Positions 1 to 11,061 of a stretch of 64,000 nucleotides of DNA are shown in pieces (the first letter of the stretch is position 1; each line of letters begins with the position of its first letter). This DNA comes from Rhyzopertha dominica (lineage: Eukaryota; Arthropoda; Insecta; Coleoptera; Bostrichidae). The stretch is from positions 47,265,325 to 47,329,324 of the forward strand of contig QCXZ01000064.1 in NCBI GenBank assembly GCA_025024175.1. Reading direction: 5' to 3'. The notes below the pieces were generated by a model. It did not search any database, was not told the origin of the DNA, and saw only the letters and a list, made by a program, of their open reading frames with translations. Position numbers and translations under genes: made by a program.

Positions 1-1601
1 ATCCCTTATACACAATCAATTTGGACCTGTTTATGCACAAAATCCCAGTTGGCTAGCGAATGAATAAACCGCGGTACAATATTCTTGAGCTTCAGTATGC
101 AGATTTACGTTTGCACAACGGTGCGTATACTTCACCTCCAAGGAGTAGCTCTAAATCTATTTACTGCGCAAATACAAATTACTGTACAAATTGTTTATCT
201 TCCATCTATTAAATTAATATTTGGTTAAAACTTATCATGAGGCTGTGCCTCACTTGCCTCACCCGAGGTGTAAGCAAACACTTTATTAATAAAATACTAT
301 ACACTAATGTAAAACGTCCCTGTGGGTCTCCGAATACGGAGTGTTCTCAAATTTACCATTATGTTCCCATAACATTACCGACTGAGTTATCCGTCAGCTT
401 AAAATGATACTGATATTTGAATGATGGCTTCAAACGGCTGCACCGTTTAGATGATATCAAAAAGAAGCATATCCAACATCCCTACTTTGCTAGTTCAGTC
501 CGCATCCGATCCAGCAAGTTGTGCAACAGTGTTTATGTATTATAGTTGAGTTGACAAAAACGGTATATAACTGCGACAAACCAACAGAGCCTGTAAATAA
601 ATTTAAAGAGCCTAACACACAAAAACTCATTTAGTATACAAGAGTGATGACGCACATTGTGTTTTCAAATGCATCCTAAAATCTCATTTCTGACCTAACC
701 AGTACCACAATAACCGAGTACCTACTCCAGTTCAGTACCTAGTTTCCAAGCATTTCCTGTTGTTTAACATTGAGCTTAAAGGGTTAATCAAGAAAAGTAT
801 ATAAACATGCGATGCTGTATTTAGATATCTTTTCCTATTTTTAGTAACATCGATGTACTCACGTCCCGTGTCAAGTTTATAAGGCAAATGCCTTAGTCTC
901 CATTATGCAATTAAGCTAATTTCGTAGTTTCTAATGAATGCCCTTCGGCATCCTCGTTGACGTCCTAATTAATTACTTGTAGAAACTATACATTTTTAAA
1001 GCTTTAATTAGAAGCTCACGGCCTTGTGTTTTCGCACAAACGAATCAAAATGGTCTGATCCTGAAATATTCCTAACGGGCAACTGGCGCATGTTGTAAAG
1101 NTGTTTTCCACAGCAGGGCGNTCATTCTAAGAGCACTGCAGAGNCATACAGCGTTAATGAGGTGANGTTACGACATACGCACCCTGAGTGGCTATTAAAA
1201 TTCTATTGGAGTTGTTACCGTGCTGTCCCTGGAGGTCGATGGAAGAATGGATAGTTAGCCTTTCATATGCTACTATAAAACGTATCCAATGAATCCATCC
1301 ATTACAATTTTGCAATTTATAAAAAAATAAGTAATAATTATTTATCTGGTAGATTAATGCTAACAGTGGCAAGGTTTTGATTCTGAGCATATTTCTTTTT
1401 CTTTTTACTATATGCCTTAGACAATCCCACTTGTATGTGTGCTTCACTGATAAATAACGTATAAATAATAAGATTAAAAAAATAAATCGCATGCGGGCTC
1501 ATAAAGGGAGAGCGCGCATAATCATATGCAATTTAAGAAACATACGAATGCAGAGTCATTCTCGAGATGTAATTATATAATATAGTCATTTGACCTTTTT
1601 A
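1..1601. other. AT-rich sequence, no gene recognised
   Basis: I find no long reading frame, RNA gene or terminal-repeat structure here. The only frame over 100 codons (minus strand, about 1.15-1.49 kb) has low-complexity AT-driven composition and crosses ambiguous bases. Several single N bases near 1.1 kb indicate uncertain base calls. Confidence 0.6.
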
Positions 1602-1606
1602 CCCAT

Positions 1607-2013
1607 TGTTAGAGACCGTTCTAACAAAAGTTAAAATGGTGATTTGCATGCCATCTGGCGGCAGGTTTGCGAAGCGAAGTTTGCTCCCTCTGCCCTCGCG
1701 GCATAAGTGGGGATTCAAGTGAAGTTTTAAGTTTTTAGTTTTACACTAGTGTGAACTGAACAGTTATTGGGCACATATGCACATTTTGCTATGCCTTTTG
1801 TCAGTTGCAGCATTTCGCATGCTTGTCAACACTTATTATTTAAATATTATGCACTTCGTGTGTACTATGAAAAGTTTGTAGTAGGTAGAAAGTTTCAGTG
1901 CGGTTCGCTCTATTTGTAAATAGTGTACATAATCCGTTAATATAATTTTCGTCGTTAAAAACCCTAAAAAATTGTTTTATTAATTACAGTCCACTAAACA
2001 TTAAACTCTAACA
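1607..2013 (+). repeat. 5' LTR of the BEL/Pao element
   Basis: This 407-bp direct repeat matches 7869-8275 throughout as read by eye. It starts tgttag and ends ctaaca. The first 20 bases are themselves nearly palindromic. By analogy with other LTR elements it should hold the promoter and polyadenylation signals; I did not locate a convincing TATA box. Confidence 0.95.
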
Positions 2014-2015
2014 TT

Positions 2016-2033
2016 TGGTCCTTCGAGCCGGAT
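2016..2033 (+). promoter_or_regulatory. Primer-binding site, tRNA-Tyr type
   Basis: TGGTCCTTCGAGCCGGAT lies two bases after the 5' LTR. It is the complement of a tRNA 3' end reading ATCCGGCTCGAAGGACCA, which from general knowledge matches the acceptor end of insect tRNA-Tyr plus CCA. Reverse transcription of the element would be primed here. Confidence 0.85.
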
Positions 2034-2535
2034 AGTGCAGTGTTAAAAAAAAAAAAAGTGAAAAGTTAAGACAAAGTTTGAATGCAAATCGTTGGTGGTT
2101 ACCGTCAATGGCAAGCCCGCGAAAGCTGCAGGTGGCGGATCATCAAAGTTATTGGGACGTCCAGACGCCAGGTGCAACGATTCCAATCTGAACATCTTCC
2201 GAACATCAAGTTCGGATATTCGAAGAACCGGACGTGCAAATTCCTGTCCAAGGTCACAGCAGCGCGTCGCATACGGATCACCCCCAAGCCCCTCGTATAT
2301 GCCGTTAACTTCCACTGGTCATCCTAGATGGCGCAGCCAGTGAGAGCGATCGATGACATTCAAACTGGATGCCGCCAATCAGCTGATGTTTGTTGGTAAA
2401 CACCAACACCTCCTGACACCGACGTTGGATGATGAGCTTGGCGAACCAGGTGACACGTGAGTGCATAAAGGTAAACGGGGTGCCAATTAAAACGCTTTTT
2501 AGCGCATGTGCGTATTAGTTAGTTTTTAAGTAACA
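2034..2535 (+). other. BEL/Pao leader between primer-binding site and gag-pol
   Basis: This is about 500 bp of untranslated leader. It contains a run of 13 A at about 2045-2057 and short overlapping frames (for example 2082-2327 and 2092-2343, plus strand) with no recognisable domain. In retroelements this region normally carries the packaging signal; nothing in the sequence proves it here. Confidence 0.6.
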
Positions 2536-5500
2536 ATGGCTAATAAAAAAGAGCTGATTAAGCTAAAACAGAAAAGAAAAGAGGCAAAAGACTCTTTATT
2601 TAGAACTGCAAAATATTTACAAGACATTACCTCATGTGAAGCAAGTGATACACTTTTGTCGCAATTAAAAATCAGACACAGCAATGCAAATGCAATGTTT
2701 GAACAGTTTCGCGAAGCCAATATTGAAATTTGTTGTCTAAACGAAAATGAAATCGAAGACATTGAAGAAATTGAAAAGGTTTATTTCGAAATTCAAGGTA
2801 AAATAGACCTGATAAGTACTTCCAGTTTAAGACAGGATATGCAAACTAATGTTTCTCCTAGCAATGCTACCGCATTTTCGCCAACTAAATTGCCTAACAT
2901 CAATATACCATCTTTCGACGGCAAAAATTTGAGTGAATATAAACCATTTATTGACTTATTTGAAGCTGTTGTTGATAAAAATAGTAATTTAAGCAATGTT
3001 GAAAGATTATTTTACCTAAAAAGTTATTTAAAAGGTGAAGCCTTAAATCTTATTACAAATCTTCCTTTAATAAACGAATCATACAGTGAAGCTTTGGCAA
3101 TTCTTAAAAAGCGTTACGATAATGAAGTAATGATTGTAAATTCCCATGTTTATGGACTTTTAGACATACCACCAGTGCAAAAGGGCACTACTAACGCAAT
3201 TCGCGAATTTGTGAGCAAGGTAAAGCAATCAATGGGTGCTTTAAAAAATTTAAATCAACCCGTAGAATCATGGGATACAATTATAGTTTGTATTTTGTCT
3301 AGAAAATTGGATCAATATACGAACAAGGCGTTTCAAATTGACAGAGATAATTCAAAACTCGCATCACTTAATGAATTTCTTACTTTTCTAGAAAATAGGG
3401 CAACAGCTCTTGAAGCGTTGAATTTACCAGAAAAATCTACTAAAGAAAAACATAAAGTTACAAATCTTGTTGTCAAAAGGTCTGATAATAAATGCATATA
3501 CTGTTCAGTTCCTAACCATAAGGTATATAACTGCCAAAAATTTAAATTGATACCTATAAAAGAAAGAATATCGTTTGTAGACAAAAATAAGCTTTGTCAC
3601 TCTTGTTTGAATAGTCATCAAGGTAAGTGCAAATTGTCGTTGAAATGCAGTACCTGCCATAAAGAACACAACTCTTTATTGCATTTGGACAAGCAAGGTG
3701 ACCCAGCGAGGGATGATTCTAACACATCTAAGGTGAGTTGCTTTTCCACAAAAAACTTTGGTAATGTAATATTGCCTACTGTTAAAGTTCAGCTGAAAAC
3801 ATCTCGTAGTAACTACTTAATGGCACGCGGATTATTAGATACGGGATCTCAAACTTCATTCATAACTACAGATATGGCAAAACAATTAAATTTAAGAATT
3901 TATGATAACCCAATAAATATTATTGGTATTTCAAGTAAAAAATCTTCGACATGTAAATCTGTTGATTTAAAGGTTAGGTCCTTAGTTTACGATTTTTGTT
4001 TGAATGTAACTTGTGCAGTGATTGATGAAATTACTTGTGAGTTGCCACAATTTTCTTTCGAGTCACCGGTAAATATACCTGATGGTGTAAAATTATCGGA
4101 TGAAGACTATAATCAACCAGGAAAAATTGATATTTTATTTGGAGCCGATGTTTTCTTTCAGATTTTGTTAGCAGGCACTATAAAAGTAAATAAAAGCCAA
4201 CTGGTGCTACAAAATACATGTTTTGGTTATGTAGTTAGTGGTTCACTACCCAATTTTAAACAAAATTCATCGTCCAACCTGTCAGTAATTGCATTGCACA
4301 CAGCTGTTCAAATGGAAAAGTTAGTGTCTCAATTCTGGGAAGCTGAAAAAGTCCCAGAAATATATATTGAATATCCTACTGAACAAGAAGCTTGTGAAGC
4401 AATTTTCCAAAATTCTGTTAAGTTGGAAAACAATAAGTTTGAAGTTGACTTACCCCTAAAACAACCACTAGATGAACTTAATCTCGGAGATACATTTTCC
4501 CTAGCGCTCAAACGTTTTGAGAATTTAGAAAAAAGATTAAAATCTGATCCAGAATTATTTATGCTATATAAAAATTTTATTAACGAGTACATTAGTCTTG
4601 ACCATGCAAGGGTATTTGACATCAACAATTACAACTTGCAAGATGGCAATGTTTATTTCATGAGTCATCATCCTGTCATACGCAACGATAAAAAATCGAA
4701 TAAGCTGCGTGTGGTATTTGATGGCAGCATGAAAGTAAAAAACTGCAATTCTATTAATGATGTACTTCATAACGGCGCTGTAGTCCAGCACGATTTATTT
4801 GATATTTTAATATTGTTTAGAACTTTTAAATATGTTGTCTTAACAGATGTCAGGCATATGTATCGCATGATTTTAATTAATCCAAAATATCGTCAACTAC
4901 AAAACATTCTGTGGCGTGATGATCCTAATGTTCCCATTCAGTGTCTACAATTACAAACTTGTACTTACGGAATAAAAAGTTCTGCTTTCATTGCCACACG
5001 ATGTCTTGTTGAATTGGCCCACATATTTGAAAAAGAATTTCCTTTAGCCTCTAAGGCAATTCTAGAGAATACCTATGTGGATGATGTTTTAGCTGGTGCT
5101 AATGATTTATCATCAGCAAAGCGTCTAAAAGATGAGTTAATAAACTTGTTGAAGCGAGGTTCATTTGAATTACACAAATGGTGTGCTAACCATTCAGACA
5201 TTTTGCATGACATAGACAAAAATCTTCAACATTTCACTGACATTGACTTTTCTAAGCATCACGACTTTGCTATGAAGACACTCGGAATGTCGTATGATGT
5301 ATGTGCCGATATTTTTAAAGTAAACGGGCCAAAAGAAATAAACTTTGATTCTCTCACTAAACGTCAGGTTTTGAGTATCATATGCAAGATATACGACCCC
5401 CTTGGATTTGTTGCTCCCATTGTAGTTACGGCTAAATTATTTATGCAGAAACTTTGGAAACTGAAACTAAATTGGGATGACATTTTACCTGATGATTTTT

Positions 5501-7626
5501 TACAAGAATGGAAATCTTTTTTGAATGATCTCTTGAATATGGAACCGATCAATATAACGAGACATTTAAACTTAAAAAATGCCAGCATCGAATTGGTTGG
5601 CTATTGTGATGCATCATCTGTTGCTTATGGAGCCGTTCTGTATCTAAGACGTATAACTGATATAGTTNCTACTACATTGATATGTTCTAAATCAAGAATC
5701 AATCCTCTAAGTAAAGATCTAACAATGCCTAAATTAGAGCTTAACAGTGCTGTATTGTTAGCTACTCTTACATTCAAAATATTTGAATTGCTTAAAACTG
5801 AACATGACGTTAAAGTATTTCTTTACTCGGATTCCAANATAGTCCTATCTTGGCTTCAAAATGAGCCTGTTAAGTTAAACCCGTATGTGGCTAACAGNGT
5901 CTCAAAAATTAAAAATCTTTCTATAAATTTTAATTGGCTCTATGTCAACACAGCAGAAAATCCTGCTGATTGTCTCTCAAGAGGCTTAAATCCAAAAGAA
6001 ATAATTTCAAATCATTTGTGGTTTGAAGGTCCACAATATTTACAAAATCTCAACTTTGAACACAATTCACCAAATATTACTTTGGTAAAAACTCAGCCTG
6101 AAAAAGAAACATTTTCATGCCATAATGTTGCTGAACAAAACACAGATTTCGTCAGATTTTCGTCATTGACAAAATTAAAACGCACATATGCTTATGTACT
6201 AAGATTTATTCATAATGCAAAAAGGTACAATGCAAAATTAACCGGAAACCTCAGCATAGATGAGTTGAATGCAGCTTTAAATGCCATTATAAAGCTGGAA
6301 CAAAATAGATTGTTTAGATCTGATATCAAAAATCTGAAAAATAACTTACCTGTAAGCCCAAAACTTCAATCACTTAACCCTTTTCTTGATGCAGACAATC
6401 TTCTTCGGGTTGGTGGAAGATTAGAAAACTCTGATATACCCTACAATCAGAAGCATCCTATAATTATTCCAAAAAGAAGTTATCTAACAGATCTCATAAT
6501 CCGGCATGAACATGTTAGACTGATGCATGCAGGCACGAAACAAGTTCTTTCTAGCCTAAATATGAATTATTGGCTGATTAACGGAAACAGTGAAATCAAA
6601 AGAATAATTCACAAATGTGTAATTTGTTTTAAAAACAAAGCCCGATGTTCTCAACAACTCATGGGTTCCTTACCTGAAAAGAGAGTCCGTTCGTACAGGC
6701 CATTCCAGAATGTAGGTATAGACTTTTGCGGTCCATTTTCTGTAAAACAGTCTTCATTAAAAAGGTCGGTTGAAACAAAAGCATATATAGCACTTTTTGT
6801 ATGTTTCTCAGTAAAGGCCATTCATATTGAGTTGCTCAGTGACTTGACCACAAATTGCTTTATCGCAGCTTTCAAACGCTTTATCGCTAGGCGAGGAAAA
6901 CCTACATCCGTCTATTGTGATAATGGTTCCACTTTTAAAGGAGCTAACAGAAAACTTAAAGAATTTTATCAAGAATACAATTCAAATATTGACAAAAGCA
7001 ATATAGAAATATTTGGATCTGAGGAAAATATAAAGTTCAACTTCATTCCTTGCTATTCGCCTGTTCTAGGTGGTATCTGGGAAGCTGGAGTCAAAAGCGT
7101 TAAATATCATATCAAACGGGTAATCGGTTTAACAAAGTTAAGTTATGAACAGTTTAATACTATCATTATACAAATTGAAGGTATTTTAAATTCAAGGCCT
7201 CTGACTCCAATTTCCAGCGATCCTACAGATCTGACTTATCTTACTCCAGCTCATTTCTTAATAGGCACTACACTGACAACTTTTCCCGAACCTAACATTA
7301 CCACAATTTCTCAAAACAGAGTTAAATTTTGGAAATTATGTACTCATATGACTCAACAATTTTGGTCTAAGTGGTATAAAGACTACTTGGTCCAATTGCA
7401 AAATAGGCCAAAATGGAAAAATAGTCTTCCAAATTTAAAGGTTAATGACCTCGTTTTATTAAAGGAAGATAACTTACCTTGTCAAAAATGGCCAATGGCT
7501 AGAGTCATAGAAGTTTTGCCTGGAAAAGATGGTAGAATTAGAGTTGTTAAAATTAGAACTTCCAAAGGAATTCATTCACGTTCTGTCTCTAAGGTTGCAT
7601 TGCTTCCTGTCGAAACAACTTGTTAG
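2536..7626 (+). CDS. BEL/Pao gag-pol polyprotein
   Basis: One uninterrupted 1696-residue frame starts at ATG 2536 (context taacaatgg) and ends in TAG. The protein packages the element RNA, copies it and integrates it. Domains in order: a gag part of DUF1759 type (about residues 120-200); a CCHC knuckle at C320, C323, H328, C333, followed by two more Cys/His clusters; an aspartyl protease with the DTGS motif at D435; reverse transcriptase with first catalytic Asp at D771 and YVDD at 847-850; the BEL-specific Peptidase_A17-type segment from about 940; RNase H with D1025, E1068, D1099; an H2C2 integrase finger (H1324/H1326/H1331 with C1361 and C1364); an integrase core with D1396, D1462, E1516; and a C-terminal DUF5641-like tail. 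Three codons contain N, so three residues are unknown. All catalytic residues I looked for are present, which supports possible activity. Confidence 0.96.
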   Translation: MANKKELIKLKQKRKEAKDSLFRTAKYLQDITSCEASDTLLSQLKIRHSNANAMFEQFREANIEICCLNENEIEDIEEIEKVYFEIQGKIDLISTSSLRQDMQTNVSPSNATAFSPTKLPNINIPSFDGKNLSEYKPFIDLFEAVVDKNSNLSNVERLFYLKSYLKGEALNLITNLPLINESYSEALAILKKRYDNEVMIVNSHVYGLLDIPPVQKGTTNAIREFVSKVKQSMGALKNLNQPVESWDTIIVCILSRKLDQYTNKAFQIDRDNSKLASLNEFLTFLENRATALEALNLPEKSTKEKHKVTNLVVKRSDNKCIYCSVPNHKVYNCQKFKLIPIKERISFVDKNKLCHSCLNSHQGKCKLSLKCSTCHKEHNSLLHLDKQGDPARDDSNTSKVSCFSTKNFGNVILPTVKVQLKTSRSNYLMARGLLDTGSQTSFITTDMAKQLNLRIYDNPINIIGISSKKSSTCKSVDLKVRSLVYDFCLNVTCAVIDEITCELPQFSFESPVNIPDGVKLSDEDYNQPGKIDILFGADVFFQILLAGTIKVNKSQLVLQNTCFGYVVSGSLPNFKQNSSSNLSVIALHTAVQMEKLVSQFWEAEKVPEIYIEYPTEQEACEAIFQNSVKLENNKFEVDLPLKQPLDELNLGDTFSLALKRFENLEKRLKSDPELFMLYKNFINEYISLDHARVFDINNYNLQDGNVYFMSHHPVIRNDKKSNKLRVVFDGSMKVKNCNSINDVLHNGAVVQHDLFDILILFRTFKYVVLTDVRHMYRMILINPKYRQLQNILWRDDPNVPIQCLQLQTCTYGIKSSAFIATRCLVELAHIFEKEFPLASKAILENTYVDDVLAGANDLSSAKRLKDELINLLKRGSFELHKWCANHSDILHDIDKNLQHFTDIDFSKHHDFAMKTLGMSYDVCADIFKVNGPKEINFDSLTKRQVLSIICKIYDPLGFVAPIVVTAKLFMQKLWKLKLNWDDILPDDFLQEWKSFLNDLLNMEPINITRHLNLKNASIELVGYCDASSVAYGAVLYLRRITDIVXTTLICSKSRINPLSKDLTMPKLELNSAVLLATLTFKIFELLKTEHDVKVFLYSDSXIVLSWLQNEPVKLNPYVANXVSKIKNLSINFNWLYVNTAENPADCLSRGLNPKEIISNHLWFEGPQYLQNLNFEHNSPNITLVKTQPEKETFSCHNVAEQNTDFVRFSSLTKLKRTYAYVLRFIHNAKRYNAKLTGNLSIDELNAALNAIIKLEQNRLFRSDIKNLKNNLPVSPKLQSLNPFLDADNLLRVGGRLENSDIPYNQKHPIIIPKRSYLTDLIIRHEHVRLMHAGTKQVLSSLNMNYWLINGNSEIKRIIHKCVICFKNKARCSQQLMGSLPEKRVRSYRPFQNVGIDFCGPFSVKQSSLKRSVETKAYIALFVCFSVKAIHIELLSDLTTNCFIAAFKRFIARRGKPTSVYCDNGSTFKGANRKLKEFYQEYNSNIDKSNIEIFGSEENIKFNFIPCYSPVLGGIWEAGVKSVKYHIKRVIGLTKLSYEQFNTIIIQIEGILNSRPLTPISSDPTDLTYLTPAHFLIGTTLTTFPEPNITTISQNRVKFWKLCTHMTQQFWSKWYKDYLVQLQNRPKWKNSLPNLKVNDLVLLKEDNLPCQKWPMARVIEVLPGKDGRIRVVKIRTSKGIHSRSVSKVALLPVETTC

Positions 7627-7868
7627 ATTTGAACAAAGAAAATATTTCTACATTTTTATGTATCGATTTTGTATATCATATTTTTTGTCTTAGTGTGTAA
7701 GATTGTAAATGTGTTGTATTTTGCATACTTGCTTTATACTTACCTGCTGTTATTTCATATGTTGTGTAATATTATCATGTTCCCATATGAATATGCTTGT
7801 TTATACTTACGTGCTTAAGTTGTAAAGTTGTGATTTTCGGGGAAAACCACAATAAGGCCCCCCGAATA
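7627..7868 (+). other. BEL/Pao 3' untranslated part with weak polypurine-tract candidates
   Basis: This is 242 bp between the gag-pol stop and the 3' LTR. It has no env frame. A short purine run (ggggaaaa, 7839-7846) and an inverted partner, ggccccccg, close to the LTR are the only candidates for second-strand priming. The tract next to the LTR is pyrimidine-rich, so the assignment is uncertain. Confidence 0.5.
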
Positions 7869-8275
7869 TGTTAGAGACCGTTCTAACAAAAGTTAAAATG
7901 GTGATTTGCATGCCATCTGGCGGCAGGTTTGCGAAGCGAAGTTTGCTCCCTCTGCCCTCGCGGCATAAGTGGGGATTCAAGTGAAGTTTTAAGTTTTTAG
8001 TTTTACACTAGTGTGAACTGAACAGTTATTGGGCACATATGCACATTTTGCTATGCCTTTTGTCAGTTGCAGCATTTCGCATGCTTGTCAACACTTATTA
8101 TTTAAATATTATGCACTTCGTGTGTACTATGAAAAGTTTGTAGTAGGTAGAAAGTTTCAGTGCGGTTCGCTCTATTTGTAAATAGTGTACATAATCCGTT
8201 AATATAATTTTCGTCGTTAAAAACCCTAAAAAATTGTTTTATTAATTACAGTCCACTAAACATTAAACTCTAACA
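7869..8275 (+). repeat. 3' LTR of the BEL/Pao element
   Basis: This is a 407-bp copy of the 5' LTR with no difference seen by eye. It is followed directly by the cccat target duplication. Identity of both LTRs implies little time since insertion, or gene conversion between them. Confidence 0.95.
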
Positions 8276-8647
8276 CCCATCATGTGTGGAGGTATTCAGT
8301 TTCTTGATGTACAATTTTTTTCGTTTACTGTTTTACGAACATACGTTAATGGATAGACATACCTCTAAGTAACAAATGTTGCAAAAATGTACTATATGAA
8401 GCACCCACGTTTATTTAATTTCTTATACATGTAGCTGGTAACGTAATCTACTAGCATCTGTTACTGAAGAGCTGCTATACATTTTAGATTGAGGTTATGT
8501 TTATCTTAAAAGCTTCAACATTTGCCAACATCATCATTTACACATTTTTTGGCTAAAAAATGTTTTGAAATATGGTGTTTATTAGAAACCGGTAACAGCA
8601 CTCACTTCCAGTAGCGGATCAAAATTATGCCATTTAAAGTAAAAATG

Positions 8648-9790
8648 CACTGATCTCTAAATAACTGGATGTCGCTTACATACCAAAATGCATGTAAATT
8701 ATTTGTGATAGATTTACGCCACTTTAGCGCCTAGCCGCTGGTCCTTGTACTAACATTTTGACAAAGGTTCGCTTCTGCGGTAAATATAACGTTAATGATT
8801 GACGGTTAAAATCGTGAACTCATCATCTGTCTGCAGATTTCCAAAAGATGATCGTTGTAGTGTTTGAGTAAGAAACATGTACCTACAGTACAAATTAGAT
8901 GTTACGTTTACTCATAACTAGAGATGTGTAACTCAGGAGTGAGCTGCATCGAAGAGCCGACTCTTTCAAAAGAGCTGTTGAGGCAGCTCACTTATTTCAG
9001 TAGATGCAGCTCTCCGCTCTCCGGCTCAGCGCCGAATTGAACTGAATTGCCGAGCTGGCTGACAACGTGACAACTGAACGCAGCTATCGTTCATTGATAC
9101 GGCTCAGGCGTCAGGCGAGCTGTTCTATCCATTCTTTTTCCCAACATGTTAAGTAGGTACACTGGTACATAGTTACAAAATCTATTTAAACGACATGAGC
9201 CAGGTAATTAATAACTGAAAGTCGACGTTTTAACGAACGTAAATATATGGGTTTGCAACAAAGATAGTATGTAACAAAAATAAAACAAACAACTACAAAA
9301 ACACAACTCTACAATTCACAAAAGTATATCAAATTAAAAATATTATTTCTTCCATTTTGTTGCTGGACAGACGAGGGAGTTATCAAGTTTACTTCCGGTT
9401 TTAATTTTAAATGTGATAATTTGGCTTGTCCAACAAAAACAAATACGTAAATCCAGACTTTAAGTACGTCTCGGATACGAGAGATCTAGATCAAATAGAG
9501 ACTGATAGAGAGCCGTGACGATATTCATATGACCGCGAATCGTAGGGATCTTGCAGCTCTTTTGAGCCGACTCACTGAGTCAGCTCAGTTTAAAGAAGCA
9601 GATGCAGTGAACTGACTCACTGAAAAGAATCGAAATGCCCACCTCTACTCATAACCATATTATATAGTTAAGGATCTAACCTAAAATTTGAACGCGCCGT
9701 TAAATTGATAGTACGAGTACCTGCCGCATGGTGGCTACTTATCACAGTTTTGAATGACTTATGCGACATCCAGTTAATTAGAGATCAGTG
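8648..9790. mobile_element. Non-autonomous inverted-repeat DNA element with 8-bp TSD, carrying a nested MITE
   Basis: The left end begins CACTGATCTCTAA and the right end is its inverted copy (9759-9790). About 30 bp per arm match with two or three differences. The 8-bp word taaaaatg occurs directly outside both ends (8640-8647 and 9791-9798). After removing the nested 729-bp hAT-type MITE and its duplication, the host element is about 406 bp with no coding capacity. An 8-bp duplication fits hAT, P or Merlin; the CACTG tip does not clearly assign it. Confidence 0.8.
8919..9647. mobile_element. hAT-type MITE, copy 1 (729 bp)
   Basis: The left end starts TAGAGATGTG and the right end, read inward on the other strand, starts TAGAGGTGGG. 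The 8-bp word ctcataac flanks both ends (8911-8918 and 9648-9655). An 8-bp duplication with T at position 2 and A at position 7 is the Ac/hAT pattern. The ends are dense in short gagctg/cagctc words, as expected of subterminal transposase-binding motifs. There is no transposase frame. A near-identical copy lies at 17607-18333. Confidence 0.9.
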
Positions 9791-10838
9791 TAAAAATGTC
9801 TAGTTCTCAGGTATGTATTTTTAAAGCTGCAAGAATAACCTAACGCTAGGTGAAAACTGAAAACTTTGTCTATTAGAAAGGGAAACGACAATAAATAAAA
9901 AGCAAATAGAAGATAATACCTACAGTATATGGATATAGGAAACTCTGTCAACCCTTTTATGTTAATCTTTAATATTATTCGACTGTTCCATATGATTATT
10001 TGAACAGCGTTTTTTACGAGGGTCAGACTTTTTCGCCCCAAGACTAAAAAAATCGCCCGTTTCTTTAAATATTGTATTGTAGGAATTGTGGGCCAAGAAA
10101 AAATCAAAAAGGTGTCAGAATTTTGCACATTTAACTTTTCTACAATAGCCTGATGGTCCGAGAAAAACTTTTGTACGACCGCTGTTTTATTGCTCTTACC
10201 TAGTCCGTGTTGGATTAATTCTATCTGGCGTTATAATAATGTGGTCAGACTGCACAATTTGTCGTGCAAGAGATTCTGATTTATTTAGTTAAATTTCAAA
10301 TTAAGTGTCTTCGAGTCTGGAAAATTAAAGTTATCAATATGCTTATGTAAAGATACGCAAAAAATATAATTCTACGTTACTCTCAAAATTTAATCCACCG
10401 CTGTCTGAAAGATTGCTGGAACATTTTTAAGCCCAAGGGGCTTGTGCAAGAATTCATAATTCTTCTGAGAATGCAGTTTTTAAAACACTTCGTTTTTTGT
10501 TCATTATTATTTAACAAAAATATCATTAGTATTCTGGAAAAGACACTTATGGATATTTTTTTATTTAACCGATTACATCCACTTCTGTTTGCTTGTGACG
10601 TCAAGTTTTTTTGGAACCGCCCATGTGGGTGAAGATATGGCCAAATGACTTTGGATTAACTTTTGATCAAGCATTCTATTAATTTGTCTTTGGATTTTCT
10701 CTTTGTGGATTCGAGAGTACCTGTATGTTTTAGAATAATCAGGAATTTCGTCAGATGTATGAATAGCGTTTCTGATTTGATAGGTAAATGTACAATAGTA
10801 TTTACATGAACCGTACTGTGTATAAACAATATCTAAAC

Positions 10839-11061
10839 ATTAGTATAGGCAATAAGATAATATTTTGTCGGATAGATCGCTGTCTCTTGAAAACACAAAT
10901 TTTGAGGTTCTTCGTCTTTGACAAAGATTACAGGTATAATCGAAACGTCAGACTATTAATTTTTTGTCAGTGTTTTCAAGAGACAGCGATCTATCCGACA
11001 AAATATTATCTTATTATATTATGGACGCTGAAAGCATTCACCCTCGTATTAGTATAGGCAA
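10839..11061. repeat. Perfect 46-bp inverted repeat bracketed by 14-bp direct repeats
   Basis: Positions 10851-10896 and 10970-11015 are exact reverse complements (46 of 46) with a 73-bp loop. The 14-bp word attagtataggcaa occurs at 10839-10852 and again at 11048-11061, just outside the structure. The loop includes the word cgaaacgtc. Perfect arms imply a recent origin or active conversion. Confidence 0.88.

Larger units (their letters stand above)
1602..8280 (+). mobile_element. Full-length BEL/Pao LTR retrotransposon with target-site duplication
   Basis: The element proper runs from 1607 to 8275 (6669 bp). It has two 407-bp LTRs, a primer-binding site two bases after the 5' LTR, a single gag-pol frame and a short 3' untranslated part. 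The 5-bp sequence cccat occurs immediately before the 5' LTR (1602-1606) and immediately after the 3' LTR (8276-8280), the usual length for a BEL/Pao target duplication. The LTRs begin tgttag and end ctaaca, a 6-bp inverted repeat. I read no difference between the two LTRs, and the coding frame has no stop or frameshift, so the insertion is probably young and could still be active. There is no env-like frame after pol. Confidence 0.96.

Noticed and set aside
2043..2343. Short overlapping frames in the BEL leader
   Set aside because: Non-coding leader; frames in several phases on both strands without recognisable motifs.
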